NCBI GenBank assembly: GCA_963978905.1
Contig: OZ022258.1
Location: 50,328,591 to 50,392,590 of the forward strand
Length of the DNA stretch: 64,000 nucleotides
Origin: Trichostrongylus colubriformis
Taxonomy: Eukaryota > Nematoda > Chromadorea > Rhabditida > Trichostrongylidae
Reading direction: 5' to 3'
Part shown: positions 29,690 to 40,837 of the stretch, piece after piece
Numbering within the stretch: the first letter of the stretch is position 1
Layout of the letters: each line of letters starts with the position of its first letter
Notes under the pieces: generated by a model
What the model saw: the letters and a program-made list of their open reading frames with translations, nothing else
What the model was told of the DNA's origin: nothing
The model's database searches: none
Translations under genes and position numbers: made by a program

Positions 29690-30030
29690 CAAATTAAGCG
29701 ACTAGGCGATAGATGATTTGTATTGGCCGGAAAAGATAACATACGTATCGATCGGGCAATCAGATAATCGCGCAGTCGATACGTATCCCGTTGCCTAATG
29801 ATGAAGCGTGCTCGGCGATGAGGCGGTAAGACTGTTCGAGCAATGTATAACTGATACGTATCTTATTCTTTCCACTCAATAATCTACCGCCTAATCGATG
29901 TACGTATTTGCTTCTTGCCTAAATCGCGATTTCTGTACGATGTTTCATTCTCAGGATGAGAAGTGAAGAAGGAGACACTTATCAGGTAGGCAATCAGGCA
30001 AAGGAGTCATAGGAGTCAATATGTGTCTCT
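29690..30030. repeat. GATACGTATC-type dispersed repeat
   Basis: Contains ACATACGTATCGATCGGGC, CGATACGTATCCCG and CTGATACGTATCTTATTC among GCGATTAGGC-like words. A related, inverted copy lies at about 43560-43800, sharing the GGAGACACTTATCAG-type and CGATGAGGCG-type segments. Confidence 0.65.
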
Positions 30031-30205
30031 TCCCTTCCACGTGCTGACTCTATCCAACCCCAACCAGGATAGCCTTGTCTTTCACGTCAATTACTTAGGT
30101 TCGATGAGTTGAGGAGCTAGGCTCAAAGCGTTGAGATGAGTGGTCAGAGCGGCTTTGAATGTAAAGGATATTTCGGATTTTGTAATTCGAAGCACAAAGC
30201 CTGTC

Positions 30206-30630
30206 TGCGTAAAGCACTCCTGCACAGAAAAATGAGTTTTCTGTAGCCCATTAATTTATGTTGTATTTGCGTAACGCCGCAGTGCAACATGGACAGGTTC
30301 ACGAGATAAATTCGGACAAGATACAGCTCCTCAAAGAGGTGGCCGCGTAGGCGGGACCTCTTATTTTGTGCCGTTCCGTCGCCAGCCGCTGTCAGAGATG
30401 CACAATGGGAACAGAAAGTTGCGTGAACAGGCCCTTTCTCCCGCCACGGCAAACGGGATGGGACACTTACTCGGAAGCCTCGTCCACCCGCCCTCCATTT
30501 TCAGAAGCTGGATCTTGGTCGGATTCCCACTTTTCCACGTGAAGTTTTGCATGCGGCACTTATTGAGCAAATACAACATGAATATGTATGGGTAGCAGAG
30601 AAACTCTGTTTCCGTGCACTACCCACAACT
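30206..30630. repeat. Diverged member of the TTAA palindromic MITE family
   Basis: Shares GAAAAATGAGTTTTCTGTAG-like start, ATGTTGTATTTGC and GATACAGCTCC segments with the 8481-8913 family, with a mirrored right half. The termini and TTAA borders are no longer recognisable, suggesting an older copy. Confidence 0.6.
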
Positions 30631-31373
30631 GCTTCCCAACCGTGCGTTCTTTTCTGATTCGCGCGGTGATTTTCTCTCAATTTCAAGATGTTGTAGGGTA
30701 TTGACTGAGCGCATACTTGCACCGATATGTGCCCCTAGCATTCGTCTCACGATCAGTGAACACAGCACAGGCTGTGTGTCGGGTGGTCCACTCTAAGCAT
30801 TGTTCAGTACTGTCGCTCCAGCCGACGCGCAGCCTGTACTATGCGTATTGTCGCGATACCCGCGTTGCGGCAATCGTGACGGCGTCGCCGAGTCTGAATG
30901 TAGTATAGGGTGAAGTTTGTAAAATTGTAGGATCCCAGATCCAAAGAGGCAACTTGGCCGCGGTAGGGGTGTCATTCAAGAATGTGATATGTAAGAAATT
31001 CTGTAGATAAGTTTGATCAGATGCCTGTACAAAATGGTTGAGATGGAAATCGAATGGGCGATTAGAAGGTCAGGCGAGGTGAAAAAACACCCATGCTTAT
31101 TAAGCGCTCAGGAGACTGCGCGATCAGGCGGAAAGAATGAGATACGTGAATGATTGCCTGAACGCTTGATCGATATGCATCTTTCCAGTGCTGGTTCTCG
31201 TTTCACACATTTGTCGCCGAGCGCCTTCGTAAACTCACTTGTCGCTGAGAAATGAAAAGCAGCGAGAAGAGCCTAATATCATGCGTTCCGAACACTTTGC
31301 TGTGCCTGCGCATTCAAGCCACTTAGCGCAGCACTATCATTTTTTGATACGATAACCCACGCACAGTCATTTC

Positions 31374-31517
31374 GGAGCGCTTGATAGGGCGTGGCCCGCA
31401 GGCTTATGTTCGGGTGTATCGAACTCTATTACCCCGCCACACACTCTCACTCTCGCCACGCACTCTCACTCCGCCACTCACCCAAGTCCGTAGGCCACGC
31501 CCTGCCAAGTGTTCCGA
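31374..31517. repeat. Short foldback MITE (GGAGCGCTTGATAGGGCGTGG family)
   Basis: The left arm AGCGCTTGATAGGGCGTGGC pairs with the right arm GCCACGCCCTGCCAAGTGTT. The interior is made of CACTCTCACTC and CGCCAC words. A second copy in opposite orientation lies at 55922-56069. Confidence 0.75.
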
Positions 31518-31661
31518 AATACACTATGAGATTATTGCGGAATGTGTCTTTGAGATGACATTTTCGTCTTTCAAGTGTACTTGAACTCTCTCCTGATTAT
31601 AAAGGGGGCATTGTGGCAGCAATTTGCTCCATTCTCAGTCATTGCTCTAAAGAGAACGAAG

Positions 31662-31736
31662 ATGGATCACTACAGTAAGAAGATCATCGGTGGCGTTATC
31701 GCTACGCTTCACGCTCGGTGCGGTAACCTCACATGA
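31662..31736 (+). other. Conserved micro-ORF MD-H/N-YSKKIIGGVIA with promoter-like block
   Basis: A 24-residue frame beginning MDHYSKKIIGGVIATLH. The same start, MDNYSKKIIGGVIAAVH, occurs at 45528-45593. Upstream lies a conserved block with CAAGTGTACTTGAACT and a TATA-like ATTATAAAGGGGGC. A related block at about 40586-40655 contains AATAAAAGGGC. It may be a first exon or a decayed gene start; no continuation was found. Confidence 0.4.
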
Positions 31737-31936
31737 CAAAACGGGAACTCGTCCCTGTTTTTGCACTAATATGGGATCTGCAAAGTATCTGCAGAAAAAT
31801 TGTCCTCCTCTTTTCGGTTCTAGCATTTATAACATCGCGCTATAGTAGTTGATAGTAGATCCCACTGTTATGTACTAATGCCACATATTATGATGTTGTT
31901 AGTAGTTGTGAGTTTTTGATGAGTTTGTGCTTTTCG

Positions 31937-32195
31937 AGGTTGATTGGTGGAACATTTATTAAATTGGCCTAACGTTTCGACTGAATCGTCGACTTCGGAG
32001 GCCCTGAGCCTCCGCATATTGAGCGGAAAATCCGCTACCACACTATGATGACAACTAGTAACATACACTTAATGTCATCTTATCGTTAGTGCTTTAGCGG
32101 ATTTTCCGCTTAACAGGTGGAACCTTAGGGCTTCGGAAGACGACGATTCAGTCGAAACGTTAGGCCAATTTAATAAATGTTCCACCTATCAACCT
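31937..32195. repeat. MITE with ~50-bp inverted termini
   Basis: GGTTGATTGGTGGAACATTT at the left is mirrored at the right. The arms continue through the AATTGGCCTAACGTTTCGAC region, and the interior has paired GCGGAAAATCCGC segments. It lies in the 3' flank of copy C and is absent from the matching flanks of copies A and E. Confidence 0.8.
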
Positions 32196-32406
32196 TCGCA
32201 CAAACTAAGTAAAACCTCACAACTGACGATGTCGAGGTTGCAAGAAGAGAGAAGCTGGAGAATACTTCAAGTTTTTAGTAGTATTATCTTAACTAAAAAA
32301 CTGGTAACCCTGAAAGAGCATAAGTGAAATAGTAAAAAAAAATAAGGAAAACAGAGAAAGAACTTTTACTTCCACAAATCAAGACTGAACAGCTTAGCGA
32401 TGACGC

Positions 32407-34227
32407 TCAATTAACTCCCTTCACTTCGATATTCTTGTACTTATAAAACATAGGCTTCTTCAATGATGTCCTGTAGAGACATACGACAGTCACAACATCT
32501 TTTTCTCCATCCGTATAGAAAATGCCGTTGCATCCGTAATATACGGCCGAGGGGATGCGGCGCACCTAAACATTAAACAGCTTTTGGCCGAAAATATGCT
32601 CTATCTGCCTAAAAATGAGACATGGAATGGGTACTATCGCAGTGAGAGGGTGGAGTATCTCAGTATGGGCATTACTTCCAACTTAACCAAGATGGAGAAA
32701 AGAACCAATTCTATTTTTTCTTTCATAACGCAAAAAATACACGCCTGAATGTGCAGTTCGACCTTTCGAATATCTCTCCAAGATGCTTAGATGCACAAAA
32801 TTTCATAAGATGCTCCTCCCCTCCCTCATGACACCGTCGAATGAATCATTTCCTGATAAATCCGATTGGAGCCAGGATCAAGTAATGGCTGGGGAATCCA
32901 ATGAGTGAGAGTTTATAATGGGTGCCTAAGGGACAGGCAAGCCGTATTTGGCAGAACTGGTCGGGGAATCCTGGACAGACTTTTTGCAGCTACAGGTAAA
33001 GTAACAATCAAGGTATTATTATGTTGCTACACTTTTTCTCGTCAATATTCACATGAATTGGAAGAGGTAACTTGAGGACTGAAATGATTGATATTATGAA
33101 CGAGAGAGAGCGGCTGAGAGATTGTGAAGTGGGGGAATACCTATGCAATTCCCTCATTGAATATTGCTGTTAGCATGTTTCTTGGTGCACCGCATCAGCG
33201 AGTACTGTTCGGTACAACAATAGTCACTGATATGCAGCCAAATGACGAGCACGGCTATGTGATTTGCAGCGGCCTACAGAGGACCCTCTGGAAAGTTTGA
33301 AGCACACTTTGTGGGAGACGTGGCTTTGTAGACAGTTCATAAGTTCCTCCCTCTACAGCAACTCGAAAAAGCTCATTGGGTTATTCCATCCCTCTTCAAA
33401 GTCTTTTGCGACTGTTTTCAGAGTAATCTCCTATCGTAAAAGTAGCTTAATCACCTATAGAGTCGCCCCACAAATGGCATCGAGTTGATAAGCGCCTTCA
33501 TGGCGAAAGTAGGGATGAGCAGCCTAGGCTGCACACTGTTCACTGCGGAATGTGGATAATAAGAAGATTGGGTAAGAACAACTTACGAAAGATTGTTTGT
33601 GTTTACAGTCGCATGTGTTAGATTTCTCTTCTATCTCTTCCATATAGTAGGGGGACGCCCGAGACAGAGCTTTCACTACCTTTTCTACCATCGTTGTTTG
33701 GTTGCTGTTGACCTTTCGGAATCTCCTGAAATCATGCACTGTTATAAAAAGTGCATAAAGTCTTTGAATTAAGGAAGTACGTACTTTTGCAGACGGATCT
33801 TGTAGTCAGCTTTCGTACTGTTTTGCTTCAATGCTTCTTTCAGGGCTTTTTCAGCGATCCTGTCACACCATACCTGTGCATCAATATGAGTACAAAAAAT
33901 ACGTCAAGAAAATACTCACAGTTCAAGTCAATTACAGTTTAAAGTACTCACCGGACCATCAACCCAGTATTCATTAATTATTGTAAACGCCATTTTTACA
34001 TCGGATTCACACAACAAAACTTTTTTGTTGCTTTCGTTTTCTCCTGGTATGGTACATTCTTCATGCTGCGGTCGTGATTTGAAGCCTGAAAGATGCGTTC
34101 ATCACAAGTTAGAAGCAGTTTTAGCGGTTTTTTTAGAAAAAAACTCGAAAACATTTTTCTAGCAACACTCACATTGACCGTGTACATCGGCTATGATTAC
34201 AACAAGCACTGTGAAGACGAAGAACAT
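32407..34227 (-). CDS. Small secreted protein, family copy C
   Basis: Proposed exons, in transcript order, are 34227-34173, 34085-33952, 33873-33785, 33725-33587 and 32565-32407, giving about 191 aa. The signal peptide is MFFVFTVLVVIIADVHG. The four family cysteines appear as EEC, LLC, YYGC and VVC; an extra CDC pair lies in exon 4 and an extra Cys in exon 3. The C-terminal exon carries VYYGCNGIF, VVCLYR and YKNIEVKG. The exon 3 donor is a standard GTACGT (33784-33779), unlike the GC found at the homologous site in A, D and E. Intron 4 is 1.0 kb with no large insertion, making this the cleanest reference for the family. Expression and function cannot be judged. Confidence 0.8.
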
Positions 34228-35490
34228 TTTGAATTGTTTGAATGTCTCCCGCTGTTACCAATCCTTTTATTTGATAGCTGTTTTAATATTAGAAACAAAA
34301 TTGTTCATTGGTACGAGAAAAAACTATTACCAATTTCATAATCCACCGTCGCACTGTCCCTTCAATGCATAGTGTTCAAACTTTCATATGTACTTCTGTA
34401 CGTTAGCTGTGAAAACATTGGAAACGAAATAATTTCCCTGTTTGAAAAAGTATTTCAAGTCAAACAAGCAACCCCTACACTGTCCGTTCAATGCTGCTTG
34501 TGTATTGACGCTCATTCCAAATCATGAAAGTTGCTTCCGCGTATCGCTGACTGCTCGATGCATCAGCTTGCTTCATTCAACTTTACATTGTTCTTCCGTC
34601 TGGAGGCATGTGACAGTGATACTGTCATCTCTTTTGTGCGAATAGTTCGTCGGAGGCAGCAGGTATTGAAATTTGTTGATTGCTGCGGATAATTTCCCTG
34701 TTTAAAAAGGTAGTACAGAGGCTAAGTCATAAAACGTGGAATTATAGAAAAATGCATGAACCATGGCTTCATCCGTTTTTTCTCGGGCACGTGCTTTGAA
34801 GAGCACCCCATTGAAGACCTACGCTCTGATCACTAGTATTACTTGTCCATCAGCATTTGGTTATAATGACTTCTCATAAAAAAACACTAAAATTCTTTTC
34901 GCGTTTTTGAGTAGTCCACTGCCTTCCTCGAGCGGGTGGATCCTTTCGTGGCTAGCAAGGTTGCAGCTGAGGGAGTGCTATTTGCCATTAGGGATCTGAG
35001 GACGATCAAACCGTGACGAATTAGGGTGAACTCGTGAAATAGCTGTTATAAAGGATATCCGAAAAAGTCCAAATTGGAGCGTTCGAAACGGTTCCCTCCA
35101 CTTTTTCCTTTAATGGCTAGCAATGTAGAATTGTCGCCTTGGTTAGTGAGAGATAACTGGCGAAAAATTCCTCTGGACGTTGAATATCTGATGTAGCAAG
35201 CACCTGGTGAGGACAGTCTTAGATCACTATTTACCATCGGAAGAAGTTCAGTCACATTTACTTAGCCGAAGCCTAGGCTAATGGATGAGATCTCAGCAAA
35301 TAGATTCATTCAATTTTATCATGCTTATTTGTTTTATTTCTTAATGGGCCAGATAGGTGCTCTACATCGACAGTAAGAAACATGCAATCGCTGCGCATCG
35401 TGATTCTTTCATAACAACATCAAACAGGAAAACATGCATGCGCATACTTTTAACGTCTAATCTTGTCGAAGCACAAAGTCAAGGAGGCCT
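34228..35490. other. Upstream flank of copy C
   Basis: Homologous in inverted orientation to 15540-18812 (minus the 2.2-kb palindrome) and directly to the flank of copy E. Only short ORFs are present. Confidence 0.5.
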
Positions 35491-35494
35491 TATA

Positions 35495-35665
35495 TTCATT
35501 GAAATTTTCCTCGTTTGGCTCTTTACAGTTTTCTTTCAGGCTTGGTTGTGCTCAAGCACGCACAAGACCGTGTGTGTGCACCGTGGAACAGCAACAAAAA
35601 GGTAGTCTAGCAATTCTCCAAAGACGTACTCGCCCCAAGAAGGGAAGCCACTAATCTGATCATAG
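35495..35665. repeat. Half copy of a foldback repeat (partner 51610-52070)
   Basis: The GGTTGTGCTCAAGCACGCAC, GCACCGT and AAGGGAAGCCACTAATCTGATCAT regions match one arm of the foldback at 51610-52070. Confidence 0.55.
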
Positions 35666-35689
35666 AGTGCTGTGCCTTTGATTAATCAT

Positions 35690-36640
35690 GGATGGTCAGG
35701 GTATGAGTTTGTAAGCGGGAAATATTGAGATGTTACTGAAAACTGCTCTTGAACACCAAGTTGAAGGATTTCTATCAATGGTGCAAGATGCTGGATGTAG
35801 GCCAGCGCTTTCGAGTGGAGTTGGGTCAAGAAAACTAGCCACATCTCTTCGTGTGCAGCCAATGCACGATTGCGGTAAGGCCCCACGGTGATGGAACTCA
35901 TTGTCAGGAGGTGCGGTGACCCAGTATGGATGACCTAGCTAACATTCTTAGAATTAGAGGTAACGGTGAGCCTGTCATTATGGTCTGTGCTGTAACGAAA
36001 TTCGCAAGAAAAATTGCGTACGTATTGATTGGAAGGGTTACAGAATGTTAAGTCATGAAATCTTCGACAGATTCTCTTCTCTCTTTTTGTGGACTTCTAA
36101 TAAAACAAGATCCCTGGCGTTTCTTCCGATCAATACGTCCTTCCGTAACGCTGTGCGTGATAGTTGCTGGCAAAAGTGCATGCATGGCGGCCTCTCCCAG
36201 TTGAGCCCCATTCAAGAGTACGTGAGACCGGCTTGGTGAGTGCACTGGGCTGTTTTTGTACTTTGTTCCACTGTTATGCAGCATCCTCCATTGGTGCTGG
36301 TGAAGCGCTGAAAAGTACCTGTCCAGCATAACGGTCGAGGTTCGCTTATATCTGTTCGGCATTGTATGGCATGAAAGCTCTATTACGAATCAGCGCTCAG
36401 TGAGGGTCAAACATCAGCAGGTGCGTGGACGTCGCCGTAATAGAGGTTAATCCTTTTACATTATTAAGCTTATTGCGTTTTTCATCAATTAACGGGTGCC
36501 AGAGCGAGGGACGTTTTGTGCGCTACTTATTGTTGTTGTTTACTTGAAGAAATCGTCTACGAAAATTGATTCCTATTCCTTTCAAAATCACTACCATAGA
36601 TGCAGTACATGAACAAAAACACATAAGAACCGAGAGGTTC
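35690..36640. repeat. Duplicated ~1-kb block (partner 54750-55740)
   Basis: Long stretches match, such as AAGTTGAAGGATTTCTATCA, GTGAGCCTGTCATTATGGTC and ATAACGGTCG...CTATATCTGTTCGGC. Open frames exist on both strands in both copies (for example minus 36048-36362 and minus 54950-55513, sharing HQHQWR), but each carries indels and no domain is recognised. It could be a decayed gene or a mobile segment. Confidence 0.65.
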
Positions 36641-39600
36641 CTTTTTTCCGACACAGACTCATAGATGCGTCTAGTCAAACCCATTGAGTAGAACGGACAA
36701 GCGTTACTGTTGGAACGCATGTGCCTTTGATTTGAAATTTTTGCGCTCACAGTGTATCACCTCTTCCTGCGTCTGCCCCGTAAAGGTACAGTCAACCGGT
36801 AGACCATCTGGAGAGCGTAGGGCTACACTTAATCTCGTGGGGCTTTACAAAATAATTTCTGGCCATTATATGTCCGCCATCTCACTTCGAGGATCATGGC
36901 TTTTTCAGGTGGTAATGTATCAGAAGGAGATGACCTTGTTTGTGAGACGAATCAGATCGGTAAATATTGCTCAGTCATCAAACAAACACCGAAGTCTAAT
37001 CTACTTTGTCGTCCATGGACGAGAAATTGCCTAGGTATGAGCACCGAATGTGGACCTTGAATGTTCATATTTGAAACATAAGTTTTAGTTTTTATTTACA
37101 TTTATTTCAGTCATTTTATACACCAAGACACGGGTGCCGTAGGAAAGTGTCCCCGATATTCTACTAGGGACCGAATCTCAAACCAATTTCCGCTATCGGT
37201 AATTAGACCTCCCCTCTACAGCGTCAGCTGGAGCCAATCTCAGTGTTTGGTCTTACCATGTATACCAGTGTGTTGCACATTTGTCGGCCTCGCAAAGCAC
37301 TCAAGTGTAGACCATTCGAATTCTTCCGCGCCTCTGATGTAAGAAGAATGCGTGGCGCTGCATTCAAGTAGATTTTACCATATTTTCATAGCCTAACTTT
37401 TGAGGCTTTGTGAAAATGATAGATCTGGTCTGGATAACGGCTCATGGATAACGAATCGTCGTTATTCGTATTCAGTGACAAATGAGGTCAGTGTGTCACC
37501 GCATTCCCTTGCATACCTTTTTATCACGATTTAGAGCGCTGAATAGCAAGGAATGGCACACTGCCACGAATACCATCAGGCATTCACTCAACAGGATTTT
37601 GAGACTCATCAGTTCATCAAATGATGCCCATCAATTGGTTTCGCTTCATTTGAAAACGATAAACCGGTTCATTTATTGTTTTCACTCGTGTATACTAAAT
37701 ATTGGACCTATCGTGTAATGCATATTGGCTTACAAATTTCTTCACGATTCGAAATGAGAGTCATAGTCATGGCACGTCCCAGCGCCAAATTGAATAACGC
37801 CGATGGTTTGTGTGAAGGGACTGGAAGTCGATCTTATATTTTGAAAACAGCCTCCATCACCTATCATTATCTATCATTACTTTTTTTATTATTTTCTTTT
37901 ATTTTGAATCTTTCATATCAAAATTTTAAATCTCTCTGGTGATTATCAGCGCAAGTTTTTTTTTCTGAAGAAGGAAATCTGGCGACAAATGTACGTGGAA
38001 CAGGAATCATTAGTATCCTCCATAGCTCTATCTCAGTGCTGTTTATCCTTTTGTGGCTTGCGATGAGCAGTCATTTGATAGCCAGGGCCCATACTCTCCA
38101 TTTTTTGGAAGTGAATCGTATGGATGTTCATCTTTGTCATTTGTGTAGAAATTCATGAGACGGATTTGCCTATGTTGGGATTCTATTTGCCGTAATAGTC
38201 CATTCTATTTAGGTGAATCGTTTCCTTTGTACACTGAGATGTAGGGAGCTGAATGGGGGGGGGGGGGGAGAGAAACGTTTCCGAATATTCATCTAAACGC
38301 GTTTTTGCTAAAGTTTATCATTGTTTTTGTCAAATAAAATTGTTGAAAAAAGGCCGCTTCAATAGTGCACCAACCCAATAAAAGCGACGGCAGACCAAAA
38401 AATGATTCTAAATTGTAGAATCCAACAGTGTGCAAAAAATTCGCTGCTATCACAGTAAAGGGTTGAGCATCTCATAAAAGGTTGCACATCTAACAATAAG
38501 CTTGACTGTAGGATCTTTGAGGGGTCGATCTGCGCATTGAAAGAATCGGAAGGGGTCTGAAGAAAGCTGAAGATGCAAAGAAATGATCATTTTGTAACGA
38601 ACATTCAAAGTTAGAGGCGATAATCGGTGGAAAAACCTGGATTCAAAAGCGCGGCGCTGGGGTTGTGTATTCGCATCAACACACTGACTTTACGAGTTGT
38701 CCGCTGTAGAGATGTCCTTTTTTGTCTCGTAGCGTGTATTTCATTCATTGGTGATGATGTGAAATAAGTGAAACAACACACAGCAACAAACAAGTGAAAC
38801 CACTGAGTGAATAAGCAAGAGCGTAAGAAAAAAGTGTGATTACAACTAAAACCTAATTAGTTCACTTTCGACGTCTCGGCAGGGTGCCGTGTGTGCATTA
38901 CGGCAACTGCAGGCCACTGTCCTCCCATACGGTAAACCAAGATTGCCCTCCTCACGGTGTCTTTGAAGCGCATATTCTTCCTGAGCCTTCGTCCGTCCAG
39001 AGTAGGACGCTCTTCACTCTTCTTTGTGATAGCTCCGAAGGTTTTTTTTTCACTATCGCATTTCTTTGCACACTATCTCTTGCGTGTGGAGCCTCATCCG
39101 AACTTGCACTCTCTCCTTCTTGTACCATTTTCCCTTGAGGTGTAGTTGTTGGCTTGCCATTTCCTCCATAGGAAAACTTTATTTCTAGCGTTTCCAGCGT
39201 TTCTTTTTATGTTTATTTTGCTAGCTGCTTTTCCACTTCTAAGGTACATGTTCAAGTAACCTCTCTAGAAAATCTGAGAACAATTTATCTGAAAAGATGA
39301 GAATCTCCAATTACCCGCACATAATATATTTGTTTATTAAGGGTCGCATACACAAGAGACTAAGATAGAGCTTCCCAAAGTGGCGGACGACGGGGTGGGC
39401 GTGTGAGCGGTTTGAACGCAGACAGCTTAGAAGCAAAGAGGCGGCAGTCACGCGGTCGGAGACGCAGAGCGAGAAGCAAATCAACATTGGGCGCGAAAAT
39501 TTGAACTGCGCACTGCCCATCAACGACTTTTCAAATGTTGTGAAGGGAAATATGGCGGAATTCAAGCGAACGATGCACTCTTTCCACTTTTTCGATTTCT

Positions 39601-39880
39601 GCTTCGGAAAGAAGGGAAATCCTCCACCCTTCCCGTGTTTCTGTTCATGTTCTGTATCTAGTAGAGTGAATCGCAAGGTTTTGGAATCATGAAATTTTTG
39701 TGGACGATTCCATCAATTATGATTGTGATTTTATAATACCTCTGAATAATGGTACGTACGGATACACATAATGGCTATCGGAATCGCATGCACTAATACC
39801 GGTTGGCCTAATACTTGGTTAGCCATCATGCATTTTTATGCAACCGCTAGGATACATGTAGCAGCAGCTCCATTGCAATA
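36641..39880. other. Intergenic, no gene recognised
   Basis: Contains only short ORFs and a G run of about 12 at 38257-38269. A fragment at about 39690-39715 (TTTTTGTGGACGATTCCAT) resembles the end of the TTAA MITE family. Nothing else could be assigned. Confidence 0.35.
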
Positions 39881-39884
39881 CCGA

Positions 39885-40100
39885 TACCATTTGCTTCTTG
39901 GTGGTAGTGCAGTGGGAAGGTACGGTGTTAGGGACAGGTGGGGGTTCGAGTCTCGTCTGGGGCTTGATGCAGCAATTCCATAACAAACAACGATGTTAAG
40001 AGCAACAAAACGATAACAATGAATGCATTAACAACAACAATTCAGCACTGCATCATGGTGGTAATCAAAAACAGAAATAAAAGTGTAAATGTAAAACAAA
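39885..40100 (+). repeat. Possible tRNA-derived SINE
   Basis: GGTGGTAGTGCAGTGGG resembles an RNA polymerase III A box, and GGGTTCGAGTCTC about 35 bases further matches the B box closely. An A/C-rich tail with AACAA words follows. No cloverleaf could be drawn with confidence, so a SINE or tRNA pseudogene is favoured over a functional tRNA. Confidence 0.35.
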
Positions 40101-40837
40101 AGTAACCAAAAGCAGGAAATCCCACTGGTTTTGCTTATGGGATGAAAATCATTTATGACCCCACAATAAACCCATTCAGTTTAGCCTGCATTATTAAAAA
40201 TCGTTTGAAACGCACCACTTCCTCATAGACCTTCCTTTTCAGGGGCTTGTAAGAGTAACTAGAAAAACGCAAATGCAATGGTAATGCCCCTTCCCAGCTA
40301 GAAGATGAATAAATAGGATGCCAAGAGACTATAAAGTCATTACATTTCCATTATCTGAGTCAACCTTGGCCTTCAAGGGCTCCGCGTTTCTTTCCTCCCT
40401 CGCAGACCGCTTTTGTGTACTCATGCTTTGAAAAAAAACAAAGACGGCAAGGAGAGCCTAATTTTGAGATTTTCTAATGCTGTTTTGTTCCTGTATGTTT
40501 CCTCCTGTTTTGTTCGCGCCACTCAGCGCTCCAACTTTCTTTTTCGCATTGATAGCCCACGTGAGGTTAATGCGCATGAGCCCTTGAGATGACATTTTTC
40601 GGTCTTTCACTTGTACATGGATCATGCTTCTGATTAATAAAAGGGCAGTGAATGGTAATCTATTCCATTCGCAAGCACCGCCGCGAGGAGGGCTATCCTA
40701 AGTGAGGAGGCAAATTCAAAGAGGGGGCCGCGTCCGAAAGGTCATCAGTGAATTAGTTAAAAAATAGAAACCAGAGAAAAAAGTTTATTTCCACAGCCAA
40801 AGACTGAACAGTTGAACAATGGTGCTCAGAGAGCTAT

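Larger units (their letters stand above)
30700..31860. repeat. Duplicated block downstream of copy C (partner 44640-45760)
   Basis: The CGTCTCACGATCAGT, TGCGGCAATCGTGACGGCGTCG and CGCCTTCGTAAACTCACTT regions recur in the same order at 44640-45760 beside copy E. Gene and flank were therefore duplicated together as a direct repeat about 14 kb apart. Confidence 0.75.

Noticed and set aside
32900..33000. Extra exon in intron 4 of the secreted-protein family
   Set aside because: The sequence is similar between copies but indels shift the frame, so conservation reflects duplication rather than coding.
39885..39965. Functional tRNA gene
   Set aside because: Only A/B-box-like sequences are visible; acceptor and anticodon stems could not be paired.
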